64,000 nt of DNA from Hydrogenophaga borbori (GCF_003417535.1 NZ_QVLS01000008.1:62001-126000), one strand, 5' to 3'; counted from the first letter of the stretch, positions 44,891-52,988 are shown. The notes: generated by a model from the letters alone, not told the origin. A program made the numbers and translations.

Positions 44891-46305
44891 GCGGGTGGGT
44901 CCTCGGGCAGGGCGGTGGGCTCGGTGGGGCGCGCGCGCCCGGGCAGTCTGACCTCGACGTGGGTGCCGTCGCCCGGTGCGCTGTGCACGGTGAAGGTGCC
45001 GCCCAGCGACTCGATGCGGTGGCGCAGGTTGCGCAGGCCCAGGGCCGAGGTGGAGCCGCCGCGCTCGGCAAAACCGCGCCCATTGTCGGCCACCGACAGC
45101 GCGACGGCGCCGTCCTCGCCGCTCAGGCGCAGCACCACCCGGCCGGCGCCGGCGTGGCGCTCCACGTTGGACAGGGCGCCCTGGGCCACGGCGAACAGCG
45201 CCTGCCGCGTCGAGGCGTCCAGTTCCAGCGGCTGCAGATCGAGTTCGACCGCCACGCCGGTGCGCTGGTGCAGCTCGTCCGCGCGCTGCTCCAGCGCGGC
45301 GTGCAGGCCCAGGTTTTGCAGCGCCGAGGGCATCAGGCCCTCCATCAGGCGCCGCTTGGTTTCGATGCCCTGGTCGAGGGTGGCGCTCAGGTGCTGCAGG
45401 CGCGCGCTCACGTCGGCACTGGGCGCGGACAGGGCGTGGCGCAGGCGGGTGAGGTCGAGCTTGGCCGTGGTGAGCAGCGCGCCCAGGTCGTCGTGCAGGG
45501 CGCGCGCCAGACCGCCGCGCTCGCCTTCGCGCATTTCCTGCAGGCCCAGATTGAGCAGGGCCAGTTCCTCGGTGCGCTGGCGCACCTGCTGCTCGAAGGC
45601 GTCGCGTTCCGCCCGCAGCTGGGCCGCGTGCGCCACCTGGCTGGCCTGCAGGGCCACGTTGTTGCGCAGGAAGAAGATGTAGGCCAGCAGGCTCAGCAGC
45701 GCCAGGCCGTGCACTCCCAGACGCCCCATTTCCAGCGTGCGGTAGATGGCGGCGCGCTCGCCCGCGATGCGGCGCTCCTCGGTGGCCAGCAGCACGTCGG
45801 CCACGCGGCGCACGGCGTCCATCTTCTCGCGCCCGATGTCGGTGAGCACCAGCCCCTGCCAGGCGGCGTGGGAGCCGGCGTCGTACAGGGAAATGGTCTC
45901 GGCCGCCTCGGACACCTTCTGCAGCGACTTTTCCTCCAGCGTGTCCACCAGCCGCGCGAGTTCGGGGTCGCTGCGGTAGTGCTCGTGCAGGCGGCCGATG
46001 GCGTTGCCCAGATCGGTGCGCGCGGCCTGGTAGGGCTGCAGGTACGCGGCGCGGCCGGTGAGCAGGTAGCCGCGCTGCGCGGACTCGATGTCGAGCAGGC
46101 GGCGCATCACGGTCTGCAGGGCATTGCGCGCGGTGTCGCGCCCGCCCAGGTTGACCAGGGAGTCGAGCGCGCGCTGGTAGGTCCATTCGGCGCCGGCGAA
46201 CACGCCCACGGCCAGCAGCACGGCCAGGGCCACGCTCAGCGGCATGTGCCACCGGGCCGCGCGCCAGTGGGCGCGGCGCCAGGGGCGGGGGCGGGGGGTC
46301 GGCAT
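44887..46305 (-). CDS. Histidine kinase with CHASE3 sensor domain (first kinase)
   Basis: A 472-residue paralogue of the next kinase: a membrane helix (about 22-40), a CHASE3 domain with RRLLDIESAQRGYLLTGRAA, a second helix near LALLSLLAYIFFL, a HisKA_3 acceptor site LARALHDDLGALLTTAKLDL and an HATPase domain with VADNGRGFAE and LGLRNLRHRIES. Two kinases with the same layout in tandem suggest either heterodimers or two inputs to the same regulators. It starts 12 bp after the stand-alone receiver gene. Confidence 0.92.
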   Translation of the reverse strand: MPTPRPRPWRRAHWRAARWHMPLSVALAVLLAVGVFAGAEWTYQRALDSLVNLGGRDTARNALQTVMRRLLDIESAQRGYLLTGRAAYLQPYQAARTDLGNAIGRLHEHYRSDPELARLVDTLEEKSLQKVSEAAETISLYDAGSHAAWQGLVLTDIGREKMDAVRRVADVLLATEERRIAGERAAIYRTLEMGRLGVHGLALLSLLAYIFFLRNNVALQASQVAHAAQLRAERDAFEQQVRQRTEELALLNLGLQEMREGERGGLARALHDDLGALLTTAKLDLTRLRHALSAPSADVSARLQHLSATLDQGIETKRRLMEGLMPSALQNLGLHAALEQRADELHQRTGVAVELDLQPLELDASTRQALFAVAQGALSNVERHAGAGRVVLRLSGEDGAVALSVADNGRGFAERGGSTSALGLRNLRHRIESLGGTFTVHSAPGDGTHVEVRLPGRARPTEPTALPEDPPA

Positions 46306-46317
46306 GACTGCCGCGCC

Positions 46318-46743
46318 TCAGTGCAGGTCGCCCGGGGCGGTGGCGGTGCCGTCGGAGATGCGCTCGCAGTAGCTGATCAGGTCCTCGAGCTCGCAGGACT
46401 TGTCGAATACGCGGTCGGCCCCGAGCTGGGCGCAGCGCTTGCGGATGTCGGGCGTGGCGTAGTTGGTGAGCACCACCCGCCGCCCGGGCAGGCCGGCGTC
46501 CTGCGCGGCCTTGAGCACGCCCAGGCCCGAGCCGGTGAGCAGGAAGATGTCCACGATCATGAGGTCGAAGCGATCGCCTTCGGCCTCACCCGTGCCGGCG
46601 GCCCCGGTGAGCCAGTTCACCGCTTCCGTCTCGTTGCGTGCGTGGCCCACGACCTCGACATTGGCCAGTTCCTGCAGGGTGGACACGAGGTTGTCGTAGA
46701 TGACCTTGTTGTCCTCGACGATGAAGGTGCGAAGCGGTGACAC
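46318..46743 (-). CDS. Stand-alone receiver-domain protein
   Basis: A 141-residue CheY-like receiver without an output domain. Conserved positions are visible: acidic pair in FIVEDNKVI (Glu10, Asp11), phospho-acceptor Asp65 in LMIVDIFLLTGSG, Thr in VVLTNYAT and Lys in VFDKSCELEDL. The likely start is GTG at 46743 because no ATG precedes the first strand. As first gene of the receiver-kinase-kinase unit it may act as a phosphate sink or a connector to the separate LuxR-type regulator at 48.3 kb; that is inference. Confidence 0.88.
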   Translation of the reverse strand: MSPLRTFIVEDNKVIYDNLVSTLQELANVEVVGHARNETEAVNWLTGAAGTGEAEGDRFDLMIVDIFLLTGSGLGVLKAAQDAGLPGRRVVLTNYATPDIRKRCAQLGADRVFDKSCELEDLISYCERISDGTATAPGDLH

Positions 46744-46858
46744 GGGGCGGACGGAGACGTTGGGCGGGCGAAGGGCCGGTGAAAGGGGAACGGGCGCGCG
46801 GGCACGGCCATGATGCCGTGTTCGCGCGCCCCCCGGGCTTCCTGTCCGCTGATGGTGT

Positions 46859-46876
46859 TGTAGGAGGCTTCCTACA
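46859..46876. promoter_or_regulatory. Perfect palindrome TGTAGGA-N4-TCCTACA
   Basis: Seven-base perfect arms around GGCT, about 120 bp upstream of the receiver-kinase operon and downstream of the BON gene. It is the only full palindromic form of the motif that recurs as half-sites in this island. Confidence 0.6.
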
Positions 46877-46912
46877 GGCTGCCGGCGGGGAGGCGCCGGG
46901 GGCGCGCCCCGC

Positions 46913-47233
46913 TCAGCGCACCACGATGTCGTTGCGCACCGACTTCACCCCCGGCGTGTTGCCGGCCAGGCGGGCCGCGGCGCTGCGCTCGGCCTCGGAC
47001 TTGGCGAAGCCCGAGAGCTGCACCGTGCCGTTGAGGGTCTCGACGTTGAGCGACATCGCGCTCACCGCCGGGTCCTCGGCGAAGCGCGCCTTCACGCGGG
47101 TGGTGATGGTGGCGTCGTCGATGTAGGCGCCCACGGTCTGCTGGTCGCGCGCGACCGAGCAGCCGCTGACCTGGATCAGCGCCAGGCCGGCCGCTGCGGC
47201 GAACACGGCGGTGGTGAGTCGGGTGGCAATCAT
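46913..47233 (-). CDS. BON-domain lipoprotein
   Basis: A 106-residue protein with a lipoprotein-type signal (LALIQVSGC) and one BON domain (about 35-106; TTRVKARFAEDPAVSAMSLN, GTVQLSGFAKSEAE, GVKSVRNDIVV). BON proteins such as OsmY associate with membranes and are induced by osmotic or envelope stress. The ATG at 47233 is chosen over that at 47239 because AGGAG lies a proper distance before it. It is last in the run CsbD-BON-BON. Confidence 0.88.
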   Translation of the reverse strand: MIATRLTTAVFAAAAGLALIQVSGCSVARDQQTVGAYIDDATITTRVKARFAEDPAVSAMSLNVETLNGTVQLSGFAKSEAERSAAARLAGNTPGVKSVRNDIVVR

Positions 47234-47258
47234 GGACATCTCCTGTGGTGGGTTGTGA

Positions 47259-47696
47259 TCAGCTGGCCTGGACGGTCAGGCGGTTCTCGACCTTCACCAC
47301 GCCTTGCACGGCCTGGGCCAGGGTGGTGGCGCGGTCGCGGGCCGCGGCGGTGGGGGCCGTGCCTTTCAGCTCGACCTGCCCGTTGGTGGTGTCGACGTCG
47401 ATCGCGAGCGCGCTCAACTGGTCGTCAGCGGCCAGCGCGGCGTTGACCTTGGCGGTGATGGCGGCGTCGGAGGCGTCACGGGCGATGGTGTCGGTGGCCT
47501 CCTTGCCGGCCGCCTGCATGTCCTGGCCCGCCTGGCGGGCGTCGTCGCGCATCTCGCGGCCGGCCTGCTGGACTTCGTTCACGGCGTTGTCCATGCGTTG
47601 GCCCACGGTGGCGTCTTCGCGTTCTCCGCAGGCCACCAGCGCCAGAGAGGCGAGGGCGGCGGCGGCGAGGGCGGTGTAACGGGTGCTGGCTTTCAT
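47259..47696 (-). CDS. BON-domain lipoprotein with helical linker
   Basis: A 145-residue protein: a lipoprotein signal (LALVAC), a charged amphipathic helix rich in Gln/Asp/Ala (about 25-65, VNEVQQAGREMRDDARQAGQ) that looks like a coiled coil, then one BON domain (about 70-145; AITAKVNAALAADDQLSALA and GQVELKGTAPT). It probably lies in the periplasm anchored to a membrane and serves osmotic or envelope stress. Its 25-bp spacing to the next BON gene suggests one transcript. Confidence 0.88.
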   Translation of the reverse strand: MKASTRYTALAAAALASLALVACGEREDATVGQRMDNAVNEVQQAGREMRDDARQAGQDMQAAGKEATDTIARDASDAAITAKVNAALAADDQLSALAIDVDTTNGQVELKGTAPTAAARDRATTLAQAVQGVVKVENRLTVQAS

Positions 47697-47767
47697 GGTG
47701 CTTCCTTTCGAGGGCCGGCGCCGAAGGCCGGCCGGGAGGGTGAGGGGGTTGGGGGGCTGGCGGCCGC

Positions 47768-48013
47768 TCAATGCGGGCGGCGCGTGCCGCCGCCGGGCGG
47801 GTCGAACCAGTCGTCGCTCACGGTGCGCTCCCACGCGGCCACCTGGCGCTCGGCCTCGTCCTTGGCGCAGCCGTAGCGTTCCTGGATCTTGCCGGCGAGC
47901 TGCTCGCGGCGGCCGGCGACGACGTCGAGGTCATCGTCGGTGAGCTTGCCCCACTGTTCGAGCATCTTGCCCTTGACCTGTTTCCAGTTGCCTTCGATGC
48001 GATCCCAGTTCAT
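47768..48013 (-). CDS. CsbD-family stress protein
   Basis: An 81-residue CsbD-like protein starting MNWDRIEGNWKQVKGKM, the family hallmark, with LTDDDLDVVAGRREQLAGKI in the middle. The C-terminal extension ends in a Pro/Gly-rich tail. CsbD proteins are small soluble general-stress proteins (sigma-B regulon in Bacillus) of unknown mechanism. The ATG at 48013 has GGAG nearby. The upstream spacer holds three TGTAGGA motifs shared with the divergent response regulator. Confidence 0.92.
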   Translation of the reverse strand: MNWDRIEGNWKQVKGKMLEQWGKLTDDDLDVVAGRREQLAGKIQERYGCAKDEAERQVAAWERTVSDDWFDPPGGGTRRPH

Positions 48014-48101
48014 GTGTTGGCTCCTTGAGGGTTGCGGGTTGCGTAGCGCCATCCGGAGGGGTGGCGTCGGCCGTTGCGCGCTGCGCCAGCCGTGAAGTCA
48101 C

Positions 48102-48187
48102 TGTAGGAATCCGGGGCCGCGCGCGCTGTCGGGCGGATCGCCGAGCGCCTGTAGGACGGCGCCGATGCGCGCGCCCCGCTTGTAGGA
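48102..48187. promoter_or_regulatory. Three TGTAGGA direct repeats between csbD-like gene and regulator
   Basis: Copies at 48102-48108, 48150-48156 and 48181-48187, all in the same orientation, starting 48 and 31 bp apart. The last lies about 33 bp before a TAAATT -10 candidate (48220-48225) of the regulator gene, a typical activator position. Nothing else is evident in the 242-bp spacer. Confidence 0.55.
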
Positions 48188-48255
48188 AGCGTCCGACCCC
48201 GGGCGCGCGGCGGGCCTGCTAAATTGCAGCGCTCCGCTTCATCCATGAAAGACAC

Positions 48256-48888
48256 ATGATCAAGGTAGGCATCGTCGACGACCACGCCATCGTGCGCTCC
48301 GGCTTGCGGCAGTTCCTCGGCGAACACGTGGACCTGAAAGTGACGGGCGAGGCGAACAACGGCCGCGAGGCCCTGGAGCTGGCGCGCGGCGGCGAGGTGG
48401 ATGTTCTGCTGATGGACATCTCCATGCCCGACCACAGCGGCGTGGATGCTCTGCAGGCCATCAAGGCGCGCTTTCCCGATCTGCCGGTGCTCATCCTCAG
48501 CGGCTTTCCCGAGGCGCAGTACGCCACCACGCTGCTGCGCTACGGCGCCAGCGGCTACCTCAACAAGGAATGCGAGCCGGAGGAGATCGTCAACGCCATC
48601 CGCCTGGTGGCGCGCGGGCGGCGCTACATCAGCCCCTCGGTGGCCGAGCTGCTGGCCGACAACGCAGTGGGCGACAGCGAGCGCCTGCCGCACGAGCTGC
48701 TGTCCGAGCGCGAGCTGCAGGTCTTCCTGCGCCTGGCCAAGGGCGAGACCGTGGGCAGCATGGCCGAGTCCATGTTCCTGAGCGTGAAGACCGTGAGCAC
48801 CTACCGCACGCGCGTGCTGGAAAAGCTCAAGCTCGCCAGCAACAGCGAGCTCACCTACTACGCGCTGAAGAACGGACTGATCCAGTAG
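48256..48888 (+). CDS. LuxR/NarL-family response regulator
   Basis: A 210-residue regulator: receiver domain (1-120) with Asp8/Asp9 in VGIVDDHAIVRSG and phospho-acceptor Asp54 in VLLMDISMPDHSG, then a GerE-type helix-turn-helix (about 145-208; LSERELQVFLRLAKGETVGS and LSVKTVSTYRTRVLEKL). It is the natural DNA-binding partner for the two HisKA_3 kinases 3 kb away. The ATG at 48256 gives the standard N-terminus. Its promoter region carries three TGTAGGA motifs, so it may regulate itself and the divergent csbD-like gene. Confidence 0.94.
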   Translation: MIKVGIVDDHAIVRSGLRQFLGEHVDLKVTGEANNGREALELARGGEVDVLLMDISMPDHSGVDALQAIKARFPDLPVLILSGFPEAQYATTLLRYGASGYLNKECEPEEIVNAIRLVARGRRYISPSVAELLADNAVGDSERLPHELLSERELQVFLRLAKGETVGSMAESMFLSVKTVSTYRTRVLEKLKLASNSELTYYALKNGLIQ

Positions 48889-48904
48889 GCGGGCCGGCGC
48901 CGGC

Positions 48905-50350
48905 TCACAGCCAGCGTTCCAGCAGCCGCCCCACGCCCTCCATCAGACGCCCGCCGAGGCCGCGCCGCTGCCAGGCCTCCAGCGTCACGGCGCGCGACGC
49001 CTGGCGGTCGCGCTCGAACAGCGCGTTCATCTGGCCGCCGAACTCCTCGCCCAGCACGATCACGTTGAGCTCGTTGTTGGCGACGAAGCTGATCCAGTCC
49101 AGGTTGCTGGAGCCCACCGTGGAGAACACGCCGTCGATCACGGCCGTCTTGGCGTGCATCACGGCCTGGTCCATCTCGAAGATGCGCACGCCGGCCTGCA
49201 GCAGCTGCGTGTAGTACGACCGCCCCGCGTGCAGCACGAGCGAGGAGTCGCTGCGGCCGGGCAGCACCAGCTCCACCGACACCCCGCGCCGCGCGGCATC
49301 GCACAGCGCCTGCACGAACACCTCGCCGGGCGCGAAGTAGGCCATCGCGATGTGCACCTCCACTTGCGCCGCGTCGATCGCCGCGATCAGCGCCGTGTAA
49401 ATGCGGTTGCCCTCGTCTCGCGGGTCGCTGGCCAGAACCTTCACCACGCGTTCGCCGGGCTCGGCGGCGAGCGGCTTGTCGGGTGGCACACCGAGTTCGC
49501 CCGGGCAGCCCTGCTCGCGCCAGGTGGTCTCGAACACCGTCGCCAGCGCCGGCACCACGGGGCCGCGCAGCTCGATCTGGGTGTCGCGCCAGCCATCGTC
49601 GATGGGCGAGGCCCCGGCCGGGGGCGCCGAGCGGCGCCACGAGGCCGATCCCGAGCCGTACACCCGGCTGATGTTGATGCCCCCCGTGAACGCCACCTGC
49701 TGGTCCACCACCAGCAGCTTGCGGTGGTCGCGGTGCGTGATGCCCCAGTAGCCGGGCCGGCGCACCGGGTTGATGGGGTTGAACTCGCACACGGCGACGC
49801 CGCCGTCCTTGAGCCGCTGGAAGAACGCCACCGGCGTGGTGATGGAGCCCACCGCGTCGTAGATCACCGCCACTTTCACGCCGTCGGCGGCGCGGCGCAG
49901 CAGCAGATCGGCCACCTCGGCGGCCACGCCCTGGTCCTCGAAGATGTAGCTCTCGAGCAGGATGCGCCCGCGCGCCTGGGCGATCGCCGCCTTCATGGCG
50001 CCGAAGGTGGCCGGGCCGTCCACCAGCAGCCGGGTGCGGTTGCCCCGGTACAGGTCGGCATCGCCCGATTGCGTGAGCGTGCGCAGGTGGTGGCGCAACA
50101 GTTCGTGGCGGCCTTCTTGGCTCAGCTCGCGCAGGGTCTGGCGTTTCTCATCCCGCGACAGCACGCCGTCGGCCCCTCGCACCGTGACCAGGCCGGGGCC
50201 GCCGCCGGCCTGGGCCAGCTGCGGCTCGCGCGGCGGCAGACTGCTGCAGCCCGCCAGCAGATACAGCGTGAGCGCGCACAGCCAGGCCCAGGCGAACCAC
50301 CAGCGGGCAGGGGGCAGGGAGCGGGGCGGGTCGAGGTCCTCGTGGCGCAT
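48905..50350 (-). CDS. Phospholipase D-family protein, cardiolipin synthase-like
   Basis: A 481-residue protein with two PLD active-site motifs, HRKLLVVD (within ITHRDHRKLLVVDQQVAF) and HAKTAVIDG, each followed by the usual GGxN or GSSN element (FTGGINISR; VGSSNLDW). The N-terminus has a hydrophobic segment ending at LAGCSS, either a membrane anchor or lipobox. It is most like ClsB/ClsC-type cardiolipin synthases. The ATG at 50350 is the last start before the membrane segment. It lies beside stress genes, and a TCCTACA motif is 120 bp upstream, shared with the divergent DUF1328 gene. Confidence 0.9.
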   Translation of the reverse strand: MRHEDLDPPRSLPPARWWFAWAWLCALTLYLLAGCSSLPPREPQLAQAGGGPGLVTVRGADGVLSRDEKRQTLRELSQEGRHELLRHHLRTLTQSGDADLYRGNRTRLLVDGPATFGAMKAAIAQARGRILLESYIFEDQGVAAEVADLLLRRAADGVKVAVIYDAVGSITTPVAFFQRLKDGGVAVCEFNPINPVRRPGYWGITHRDHRKLLVVDQQVAFTGGINISRVYGSGSASWRRSAPPAGASPIDDGWRDTQIELRGPVVPALATVFETTWREQGCPGELGVPPDKPLAAEPGERVVKVLASDPRDEGNRIYTALIAAIDAAQVEVHIAMAYFAPGEVFVQALCDAARRGVSVELVLPGRSDSSLVLHAGRSYYTQLLQAGVRIFEMDQAVMHAKTAVIDGVFSTVGSSNLDWISFVANNELNVIVLGEEFGGQMNALFERDRQASRAVTLEAWQRRGLGGRLMEGVGRLLERWL

Positions 50351-50469
50351 GGTGGTGGGGGCGCAGTGGGGTCGCCCGCAGTGTGCGGCGCGGCCCCGCG
50401 CGGCGCCGTCGGCGCGCGCGACGGGCCGGCGTCGGACGGCGCCGACACGGCGCCCACCCGTCGGTGCGG

Positions 50470-50476
50470 TCCTACA
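50470..50476. promoter_or_regulatory. TCCTACA motif between PLD and DUF1328 genes
   Basis: Reverse-complement form of the TGTAGGA element, 120 bp from the PLD start and 124 bp from the DUF1328 start. A TAGAGT -10-like sequence follows at 50521-50526 on the plus strand. Confidence 0.45.
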
Positions 50477-50533
50477 GGTCGATGCGGTGCGCACTTGCAG
50501 CGCGCGGGGCGGCGAATGCCTAGAGTGAAGCCA

Positions 50534-50554
50534 TCACAACGGTGGTCGTTGTGA
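50534..50554. promoter_or_regulatory. Palindrome TCACAACG-N5-CGTTGTGA before DUF1328 gene
   Basis: Perfect 8-bp arms with a 5-base centre, 45 bp upstream of the DUF1328 start. It could be an operator or an RNA hairpin in the leader; there is no T-tract, so it is not a terminator. Confidence 0.5.
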
Positions 50555-50599
50555 ATGCAACGCCGGGGTCGCGGCAGCGGCCTCGCAGAGGAGCCAGAC

Positions 50600-50764
50600 A
50601 TGCTGCATTACGCCGTGGTTTTCTTCGTCATTGCCTTGATCGCTGCCGTGCTGGGTTTTGGTGGCATCGCCGCCAGCGCGGCTGGCATCGCCAAGATCCT
50701 CTTCGTCATCTTCCTGGTGCTGGCGCTCGGCTCCATGCTGCTGGGCCTGTTCCGGGGCCGGTAG
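50600..50764 (+). CDS. DUF1328 small membrane protein (YtjA-like)
   Basis: A 54-residue hydrophobic peptide, [20 protein letters not shown] at the start and ending LFRGR, with two membrane segments separated by the Gly/Ser-rich turn GGIAASAAG. This is the DUF1328/YtjA layout found in many proteobacteria, often near stress or osmotic genes; its function is unknown. The ATG at 50600 has GAGGAG upstream. A strong terminator follows. Confidence 0.93.
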   Translation: MLHYAVVFFVIALIAAVLGFGGIAASAAGIAKILFVIFLVLALGSMLLGLFRGR

Positions 50765-50802
50765 GGAAGTATCGAATAGTGGTACCGATTGTCTCCAGCG
50801 TT

Positions 50803-50831
50803 TGAACCGGTTCGAAGAACCGGTTCTTTTT
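50803..50831 (+). terminator. Strong intrinsic terminator after DUF1328
   Basis: Perfect 10-bp stem GAACCGGTTC-GAA-GAACCGGTTC followed by six T on the plus strand. It isolates the DUF1328 gene from the NAGGN operon downstream. Confidence 0.9.
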
Positions 50832-51193
50832 TGGCGCTCGCTTCGTGGCGCGGCCCACCGGGGGGCGGGAACCGGCCTCCATAATATGAAAAATCATAAT
50901 TAAAACTTGAACATCATGCGAATTTGAGTATGATGAACCACTCCACCCCATCATCAACCCGCGTGCACCCCGTGCCACGGTGTGGGGGGAGCCCCGGCGC
51001 TGCCGGGCGCCCTCGGGCGATTCGCTTCCCGCATGGCCGGCCCCGCCGGCCACCCGCCTCGGACGTGCACCGGCCGATCGACGCCTTCTCCCCGCTGTTT
51101 CCAGGTTCTGTCCGGCGCTGCCCGGTCCGACCGCCGTTCCCGAAGCACCGCCTGGGCGCCGACCGGCCATCCGAACAGGAGGGCAACACCGCC
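50832..51193 (+). other. Long leader region of the NAGGN operon
   Basis: Gene-free stretch. The first part is an AT-rich island (50880-50940), in sharp contrast to its surroundings, holding the promoter. From about 50941 to 51180 it is GC-rich and would form a leader of roughly 250 bases with several self-complementary runs; the frame of the amidotransferase is open here but has no protein character. The ribosome binding site AGGAGGG lies 11 bases before the ATG. I see no known riboswitch. Confidence 0.5.
50907..50934 (+). promoter_or_regulatory. Sigma-70-like promoter of the NAGGN operon
   Basis: TTGAAC (50907-50912) and TATGAT (50929-50934) with 16 bp between, inside an AT-rich island. The neighbouring ATGAAAAATCAT forms a small palindrome (50886-50897). 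Confidence 0.65.
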
Positions 51194-52966
51194 ATGTGTG
51201 GACTTGCAGGAGAGATACGTTTCGACGGCCGGGCCGTCGACCCCGGCGCGATCGCGCGCATGAACGACCGGCAGAGCGCCCGCGGGCCCGACGGCCAGGG
51301 CCTGCTGGTCGCCGACCGCCTCGGCCTGGGCCACCGCCGGCTCAAGATCATGGACCTGTCGGACGCCGCGCAGCAGCCCATGACCGATCCGCTGCTGGGC
51401 CTGGGCGTGGTCTTCAACGGCGCCATCTACAACCACCATGAACTGCGCGAGGACCTGGTCGCGCGCGGCTACCGCTTCCATTCCAGCGGCGACACCGAGG
51501 TGCTGATCAAGGCCTACCACGCCTGGGGACCGGGCTTCGTGCGGCGCCTGCAGGGCATGTTCGCCTTCGCCCTGTGGGAACGCGACAGCGGCAAGCTGCT
51601 GCTGGGGCGCGACCGGCTGGGCATCAAGCCCCTGTACCTGGCGCCGGTGCCGGGCGGTCTGCGCTTCGCTTCCACGCTGCCTGCGCTGCTGGCCGGGGGC
51701 GGGGTGGACGCCGGCATCGACGCCATTGGCCTGCACCACTACCTGTCGCTGCACGCCATCGTGCCGGCGCCGCGCACCCTGCTGCGCGGCGTGCGCAAGC
51801 TGGCGCCCGGGACGCTGCTGCACGTGGACCCCGACGGCCAGCAGCGCGAGGAGCGCTACTGGTCACTGTCCTTCGATCGCGACGCCAGCGACGAGCAGCG
51901 CTCCTTCGACGACTGGCAGGAACTGCTGCTCGACGGCCTGCGCACGGCCGTGAAGCGCCGCCTGGTGGCCGACGTGCCCGTGGGCGCGCTGCTGTCGGGC
52001 GGCGTGGACTCCAGCCTCATCGTGGGCCTGATGGCCGAGCAAGGCGTGCGCGACCTGCGCACCTACAACGTCGGTTTCGAGGACGTGGGCGGCGAGTGCG
52101 GCAACGAGTTCGTGTACGCCGACACCGTGGCGCGCCACTTCGGCACCACGCACGAGCGCCTGTTCGTGCCCGAGTCCGAGTTGCTGGACCGCCTGCCCGC
52201 CGCCATCGAGGCCATGAGCGAGCCCATGGTCAGCCACGACTGCATCGGCTTCTACCTGCTCAGCGAGGCCGTGGCGCGCCACAGCAAGGTGGTGCAGAGC
52301 GGGCAGGGCGCCGACGAGGTGTTCGGCGGCTACCACTGGTACCCCAAGCTGGACGGCAGCCAGCGCCCGGTGGACGACTACGCGGCCGCCTTCCTCGACC
52401 GCGACCACACCGAGATGCGCGCCGTGCTGCAGGACCCCTGGCTGGGCGAGGACCACACCCGCGCCTTCGTCGCCGAACGCCTGCACGCGCCGGGCGCGCG
52501 CGACCCGGTGGACCAGGCCCTGCGCCTGGACACCACCGTGATGCTGGTGGACGACCCGGTCAAGCGCGTGGACAACATGACCATGGCCTTCGGCCTGGAG
52601 GCGCGCGTGCCCTTCCTGGACCACGAGCTGGTGGAGCTGGCCGCGCGCATTCCCGCGCGCCACAAACTGGCCGACGGCGGCAAGGGCGTGCTCAAGGCCG
52701 TGGCGCGGCGCATCGTGCCGCGCGAGGTGATCGACCGCCCCAAGGGCTACTTCCCCGTGCCCGCGCTCAAGCACCTGCAGGGGCGCGTTCTGGCCATGGT
52801 GCAGGACGCGCTGCACAGCCGCGCCGCGCGCGAGCGCGGGCTGTTCCGCGAGGGCTATGTCCAGACGCTGCTGGCCGCGCCCGGTGAGCACATCACGCCG
52901 CTGCGCGGCTCCAAGCTCTGGCAGCTCGGCCTGCTGGAGCTGTGGCTGCAGACCCACCTGCGCTGA
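51194..52966 (+). CDS. asnO: N-acetylglutaminylglutamine amidotransferase (asparagine synthase-like)
   Basis: Amidates the dipeptide N-acetylglutaminylglutamine to give the compatible solute NAGGN. The 590-residue protein has the class II glutamine amidotransferase domain with nucleophile Cys2 (MCGLAGEIRFDG), conserved NGAIYNHHELR and RDRLGIKPLY, then the ATP-pyrophosphatase domain with the P-loop LLSGGVDSSLIVG (about 267-275) and SGQGADEVFGGY. Start ATG at 51194 is fixed by the need for Cys at position 2. The two genes that follow complete the three-gene NAGGN set, which separates it from ordinary AsnB. Confidence 0.93.
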   Translation: MCGLAGEIRFDGRAVDPGAIARMNDRQSARGPDGQGLLVADRLGLGHRRLKIMDLSDAAQQPMTDPLLGLGVVFNGAIYNHHELREDLVARGYRFHSSGDTEVLIKAYHAWGPGFVRRLQGMFAFALWERDSGKLLLGRDRLGIKPLYLAPVPGGLRFASTLPALLAGGGVDAGIDAIGLHHYLSLHAIVPAPRTLLRGVRKLAPGTLLHVDPDGQQREERYWSLSFDRDASDEQRSFDDWQELLLDGLRTAVKRRLVADVPVGALLSGGVDSSLIVGLMAEQGVRDLRTYNVGFEDVGGECGNEFVYADTVARHFGTTHERLFVPESELLDRLPAAIEAMSEPMVSHDCIGFYLLSEAVARHSKVVQSGQGADEVFGGYHWYPKLDGSQRPVDDYAAAFLDRDHTEMRAVLQDPWLGEDHTRAFVAERLHAPGARDPVDQALRLDTTVMLVDDPVKRVDNMTMAFGLEARVPFLDHELVELAARIPARHKLADGGKGVLKAVARRIVPREVIDRPKGYFPVPALKHLQGRVLAMVQDALHSRAARERGLFREGYVQTLLAAPGEHITPLRGSKLWQLGLLELWLQTHLR

Positions 52967-52988
52967 CCCACGAGAGGAGACACACGAG

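Noticed and set aside
43538-46252. One 904-codon frame spanning both kinases
   Set aside because: Only the part after 44890 is protein-like (second kinase). The rest is a shadow of the first kinase, which has its own good frame at 44887-46305.
50924-51193. Upstream extension of the NAGGN amidotransferase
   Set aside because: The enzyme needs Cys at position 2 after processing, which fixes the ATG at 51194; the extension is Pro/Arg-rich and lies in the leader.
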